From positions 1 to 8,687 of the forward strand of contig JAFACJ010001027.1 of assembly GCA_023425615.1 (NCBI GenBank): a stretch of 8,687 nucleotides of DNA, given 5' to 3'. The position numbers and the translations under genes were made by a program. The DNA is from Actinomycetes bacterium (GTDB taxonomy: Bacteria > Actinomycetota > Actinomycetes > Streptosporangiales > Streptosporangiaceae). Below the pieces are notes generated by a model. That model was not told where the DNA came from and did no database searches. It worked only from the letters and a program-made list of their open reading frames with translations. This document shows, one piece after another, positions 5,932 through 8,687 of this stretch (positions are counted from its first letter, which is position 1; the number at the start of each line of letters is the position of its first letter).

Positions 5932-7485
5932 ATGGCTGAGCCCGGAAGGTTGCTGCGGTCGATCGCCCCGCCGTTCGTAGTCGCCCAGCCTCAAGGTGTA
6001 TCGATCCGTACCCGCCTCAAAGGTCTCGCCCCTCAAGACGAGGAGGTGCTGCGCCTGGTGGGCGCGCATCTGGGATCGCTGGCAGGCCGGGACCTGGCCG
6101 CCCGCTGCGCCGACGGCCTGCAGCACACCACGCGACGGTGGGCCGAGCGCAAACGGGACCTGACCGGGGAATCCTCCTCACGGTGGGCCGGGGCGATCAC
6201 CAAGGCCACACACGACCAGTGGGCGCTGTCGCGGCGGGCCCAGGCCGCGCACCTGGCCGGTTTGGATGCCGCCATAGACGCGATCGGCCGCCGCCTGTCC
6301 CTCCCCTTGGGTGAGAAGGGGAGCAGAGGTGCTGCGGGCGGGTACCGCTCAGCCCGCGAGTGGTTCGGCAAGTCCCGCCGCCTGGCCGCGCTGCGGGAAC
6401 GCCGTGAGCAGGTCGCGGCCGACCTGACGGCTGGGAAGGTGCGGGTGGTGCGCGGCGGACGCAGGCTCGCCCGCGCCCGCCACCATCTGGAGGCCGCCGG
6501 TCTCACCGAGGCCCAGTGGCTGGAGCGGTGGCAGGCTATCCGCTGGTTTCTGTCGGCCGACGGGGAGTCGGGCAAGCGGTACGGCAACGAGACCATCCGC
6601 ATCACTCCTGACGGACGGCTGTCCCTCAAACTACCCGCCCCTTTGGCCGACCTGGCCAACTCCCCGCGTGGCCGCTACGTGCTGGCCGCTCGGGTCCTCT
6701 TCGCCCATCGAGGCCGGGAGTGGGCTGATCGGGTGCAGGCCGATCAGGCGGTGGCCTACCGCATCCATCTGGATGCGCAGCGGGGCCGCTGGTATGTGGA
6801 CGCCTCCTGGCAACGCCCGCTCACCCGGACTCCGCCCCTGGAAACGGCGCTGGCCCAAGGGGTGGTGGGGGTGGACGCCAACGCCGACCACCTGGCCGCT
6901 TGGCGCCTGGACACCTGCGGCAACCCCGTCGGCGCACCGCGCCGGTTCGACTACGACCTGTCGGGCAGCGCCGCCCACCGGGACGCGCAGTTGCGGCATG
7001 CCTTGAGTCGGCTGCTGCACTACGCCCGCCGCACCGGAGCGGCTGCCATCGCCATTGAGGATCTGGACTTCACCAGCGCCAAGACCCGCGAACGTTACGG
7101 TCATAACCGCCGTTTCCGCAAGGTGATCCACGGTATCCCCACCGGCCGGTTCAAGGCTCGCCTAGCCTCGATGGCCGCCAAGCACGACATCGCACTGATC
7201 GCGGTGGATCCTGCCTATACCAGCCGATGGGCAGCCCAGCACTGGCAGCAGCCCACCAGCACCCCCACCCGCACGACCAACCGACACGAGGCGGCAAGCC
7301 TTGTGATCGGACGGCGTGCCCAGGGCCACCGTGCCCGGCGTCGGACGGCGCCGCCTCCGCATCACCGGAGTGATGGTGCGGGGCATCGGACCGTCCAGGC
7401 CGGGTGCCGAGGCCCCGGGCATGAGGGACCCTGCCCGACCCGGACGGACGCGCGGATGCGATCCGTGCGCCTGCCGGGCCCGTGA
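5932..7485 (+). CDS. TnpB-related protein lacking the zinc ribbon and canonical RuvC III Asp (TnpB 2)
   Basis: A 517-aa member of the actinobacterial TnpB-related proteins, distant from the TnpB in this window. Residues 30-300 are a long helical, Arg-rich N-terminal region (possible coiled coils near 100-190). RuvC I is intact (Asp315 in VVGVDANADH) and RuvC II is intact (Glu376 in AIAIEDLDF). The segment that should carry CxxC pairs reads YTSRWAAQHW (429-438): no Cys is left and the loop is short. The third motif reads NRHEAASLVIGRR (450-462), where a canonical TnpB has DRDxNAA, so the third Asp is missing unless Glu453 substitutes. The tail (about 464-517) is translated structured RNA sequence. 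ATG 5932 is the first start after an in-frame stop at 5893; its ribosome site is weak. No tnpA is adjacent. It may be a nuclease with a rearranged site or a nuclease-dead RNA-guided binder; the sequence alone cannot decide. Confidence 0.85.
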   Translation: MAEPGRLLRSIAPPFVVAQPQGVSIRTRLKGLAPQDEEVLRLVGAHLGSLAGRDLAARCADGLQHTTRRWAERKRDLTGESSSRWAGAITKATHDQWALSRRAQAAHLAGLDAAIDAIGRRLSLPLGEKGSRGAAGGYRSAREWFGKSRRLAALRERREQVAADLTAGKVRVVRGGRRLARARHHLEAAGLTEAQWLERWQAIRWFLSADGESGKRYGNETIRITPDGRLSLKLPAPLADLANSPRGRYVLAARVLFAHRGREWADRVQADQAVAYRIHLDAQRGRWYVDASWQRPLTRTPPLETALAQGVVGVDANADHLAAWRLDTCGNPVGAPRRFDYDLSGSAAHRDAQLRHALSRLLHYARRTGAAAIAIEDLDFTSAKTRERYGHNRRFRKVIHGIPTGRFKARLASMAAKHDIALIAVDPAYTSRWAAQHWQQPTSTPTRTTNRHEAASLVIGRRAQGHRARRRTAPPPHHRSDGAGHRTVQAGCRGPGHEGPCPTRTDARMRSVRLPGP

Positions 7486-7557
7486 AAGCAGGAAGCCAGC
7501 CCGCCCAACACCGTTCGGGACGGGCGCATCGCTGCCAGGACACTCCTGGACGGTGTC
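7391..7557 (+). ncRNA. Candidate omega RNA (right-end RNA) of TnpB 2
   Basis: The 3' end of the gene folds into a nested set of stems. An outer stem CCGT...CCGGGT (7391-7394 and 7400-7405) pairs with ACCCGGACGG (7438-7447). Inside it CGGGCA (7416-7421) pairs with TGCCCG (7432-7437), directly abutting the outer 3' strand. Next come a 9-bp stem with one G-U pair and a GCG loop (7449-7469), a stem GCCCGCCC/GGGACGGGC with one bulged A just past the stop codon (7499-7525), and GACAC/GTGTC (7539-7557). This is the position expected for an omega RNA. The 3' boundary, which would define the guide, probably lies within about 7525-7570, just before the pentapeptide gene. Confidence 0.5.
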
Positions 7558-7578
7558 AAGGAATGGTAGACCTGTCTC

Positions 7579-8523
7579 GTGGACCTGACGCCAGGCGGCA
7601 AAGTGGATCTGCGGGGTCGCACGCTCGACCCGGACGCATGGGCGGCCATCCGTGCCGCCGCTACCGCTCCGGACGGCAGTGTCCGGCTGGGGCGCTGCTG
7701 GTTCGACGACACCGTGGTCGAAGGCGTGTCCTTCCACGGCGTGGTGTTCGAGGGCGATGTGTCCTTCGGCCGCACCGGGTTCGGCAAGGGCGTGTCCTTC
7801 TACCGGACGGTCTTCGCGGGCAACGTGTCCTTCCACGAGGCGGTCTTCGCGGGCAACGCCTCCTTCCACGAGGCGGCCTTCCGCGGCCACGCCGACTTCT
7901 CCCGCGCCTGTTTCAGCGGTGACGCCTTGTTCGACGGCGCGGTCTGGCATCGTGACGCGTCCTTCACCGAGGCGCTCTTCCAGAACGTCGCCGACTTCGA
8001 CCGCGCGGTCTTCCACCGCGACGCCCTGTTCCAGGAGGCGTGCTTCCGTTCGATCGTCTCCCTGCGCAACACGAGGGTCGCGCGGCATCTCCTGTTCGAC
8101 CGCGCCCGGTTCCAGGGGAACGCCTGGATCGGCCCCTTGTCGGCGGGCGGGCGGATCGGGCTCGACGCCGCGTACGCGCTGCGCTGCCTGAAGGTCTCCG
8201 CGCGGGCGCCGTCTCCGGTCACGGCACGGCGGACGGTGCTGGACCAGTTGCACTTGAAGGTGCCCGCCGACCTGTCGCAGGCGGTCGTGCGCTCACTGCT
8301 CCTGGAGGGTGTCGGCACCGAGGACTGCGTCCTGGACGAGGCGCAGGTCGGCGCGCTGAAGGTGCGCGGGGGGCAGGCCGCAGCGGAGGAGGGCTACCGG
8401 CGCTCGCCCCGTGCCGTCTTCGCGCTCGGCACGCTGGCGCTGCTCGCCGTCACCCTGGCGGCGTTCCTGTTCCTGCACGGCATGGGCCAGGCGCCGATGC
8501 ACCTGGCCCATCTGCGCCCCTAG
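7579..8523 (+). CDS. Pentapeptide-repeat protein with C-terminal membrane segment
   Basis: A 314-aa protein of unknown role. Residues about 42-178 form a Phe-centred repeat of the type FHEAVFAGNAS, an 11-residue unit. Aromatic residues fall at 52, 57, 63, 68, 74, 79, 85, 90 and so on to 156 with strictly alternating 5- and 6-residue steps (20 positions, one being Trp123). This fits a right-handed quadrilateral beta-helix as in pentapeptide-repeat (Pentapeptide_3-like) proteins. Residues 180-270 are a non-repeat region. Residues 279-300 (after RRSPR) are one hydrophobic helix near the C-terminus, so the protein is probably tail-anchored with the helix facing the cytoplasm. The start is unsure: GTG 7579 has no well-spaced ribosome site, while GTG 7603 (codon 9) has AGGCGG 4 nt upstream. 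An in-frame stop at 7567 excludes anything earlier. The stop overlaps that of the convergent gene. Confidence 0.87.
   Translation: MDLTPGGKVDLRGRTLDPDAWAAIRAAATAPDGSVRLGRCWFDDTVVEGVSFHGVVFEGDVSFGRTGFGKGVSFYRTVFAGNVSFHEAVFAGNASFHEAAFRGHADFSRACFSGDALFDGAVWHRDASFTEALFQNVADFDRAVFHRDALFQEACFRSIVSLRNTRVARHLLFDRARFQGNAWIGPLSAGGRIGLDAAYALRCLKVSARAPSPVTARRTVLDQLHLKVPADLSQAVVRSLLLEGVGTEDCVLDEAQVGALKVRGGQAAAEEGYRRSPRAVFALGTLALLAVTLAAFLFLHGMGQAPMHLAHLRP
7810..7875 (+). repeat. Two tandem 33-bp units inside the pentapeptide gene
   Basis: Units 7810-7842 and 7843-7875 encode VFAGNVSFHEA and VFAGNASFHEA and match at 31 of 33 bases; the only difference is one codon (GTG versus GCC). Neighbouring units are more diverged, which suggests recent duplication of one 11-residue coil. 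Confidence 0.8.
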
Positions 8524-8687
8524 CGCCCCTGGCGCTCCTGTGCCGCGGCGGCCGGCCGCGCGCGGGTCACGCCGCGCCTGACCAGCCAGGAGACGTAGAC
8601 GGCGAAGCCGGCCAGGCCGACCTTGCGGGTCTGCGGTACCGCGATGGCGGCGCCGAGCGCCAGTTCGGTGACGCCGTTGCGCTGCAC
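8520..8687 (-). CDS. C-terminal end of an unidentified probable membrane protein (partial)
   Basis: Fifty-five codons of a minus-strand gene that enters from beyond the right edge and stops at TAG (8522-8520). The visible protein begins VQRNGVTELALGAAIAVP, then a second hydrophobic stretch KVGLAGFAVYVSWLVRRG, and a hydrophilic tail ending AQERQGR. Two short hydrophobic helices with a Pro/Arg/Lys turn suggest the end of a small integral membrane protein; a DoxX-like family is possible but I cannot confirm it. The stop codon overlaps the stop of the convergent pentapeptide gene by 2 bases, so there is no intergenic terminator; transcripts must end inside the opposite gene. A GC-rich palindrome (GCGGCC/GGCCGC, about 8546-8557) lies in the C-terminal codons. 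Confidence 0.6.
   Translation of the reverse strand: MQRNGVTELALGAAIAVPQTRKVGLAGFAVYVSWLVRRGVTRARPAAAAQERQGR

Noticed and set aside
7810..7875. Tandem repeats considered as a CRISPR-like array.
   Set aside because: Units are contiguous without spacers and lie in frame within a coding repeat.
7162..8253. A 363-codon minus-strand open frame rich in EGHVAREDR-like repeats, looking like a repeat protein.
   Set aside because: The repetition is the antisense reading of the pentapeptide repeats, and the frame also runs across the end of TnpB 2 and its candidate RNA.

Overview
The window looks like a high-GC actinomycete chromosome, probably a filamentous Streptosporangiales or Streptomyces-like genome. 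This is inferred from very high GC, GTG starts, G-rich Shine-Dalgarno sequences and the protein families present. I found no tRNA, rRNA or CRISPR array. Most long open frames opposite or out of phase with the genes are high-GC shadows.

Left part (1-2701) holds three minus-strand housekeeping genes. The first is a membrane-anchored, PDZ-less HtrA-type serine protease (107-967), with an inverted-repeat terminator just past its stop and a 21-bp-phased direct repeat upstream of its start. The second and third form a two-gene operon, read right to left: an SDR-type dehydrogenase (1928-2701), then a crotonase-family enoyl-CoA hydratase (1150-1914). They are 13 nt apart and a hairpin terminator follows. 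Together they could hydrate an enoyl-CoA and oxidise the resulting 3-hydroxyacyl-CoA, i.e. beta-oxidation steps 2 and 3.

Middle part (2756-7566) is accessory. A secreted family-1 glycoside hydrolase (4402-5688, minus) sits between two unrelated TnpB-like genes that are transcribed outward from it. TnpB 1 (2756 to about 4375, minus) keeps all RuvC acidic motifs and a zinc ribbon. TnpB 2 (5932-7485, plus) keeps RuvC I and II but has lost the zinc ribbon and the usual third aspartate. No TnpA transposase is visible. The 3' ends of both tnpB genes run into dense arrays of hairpins, as expected for omega (right-end) RNAs. The glycosidase has a perfect 8-bp-arm palindrome that overlaps its ribosome-binding site.

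Right part (7579-8687) holds a plus-strand pentapeptide-repeat protein with a strict 5/6-residue phenylalanine ladder and a C-terminal membrane segment. It converges, with overlapping stop codons, on the C-terminal end of a minus-strand probable membrane protein that leaves the window.

The candidates I would follow first are the zinc-ribbon-less TnpB-like protein and its predicted structured RNA next to the pentapeptide gene, and the palindrome that may hide the glycosidase ribosome-binding site.
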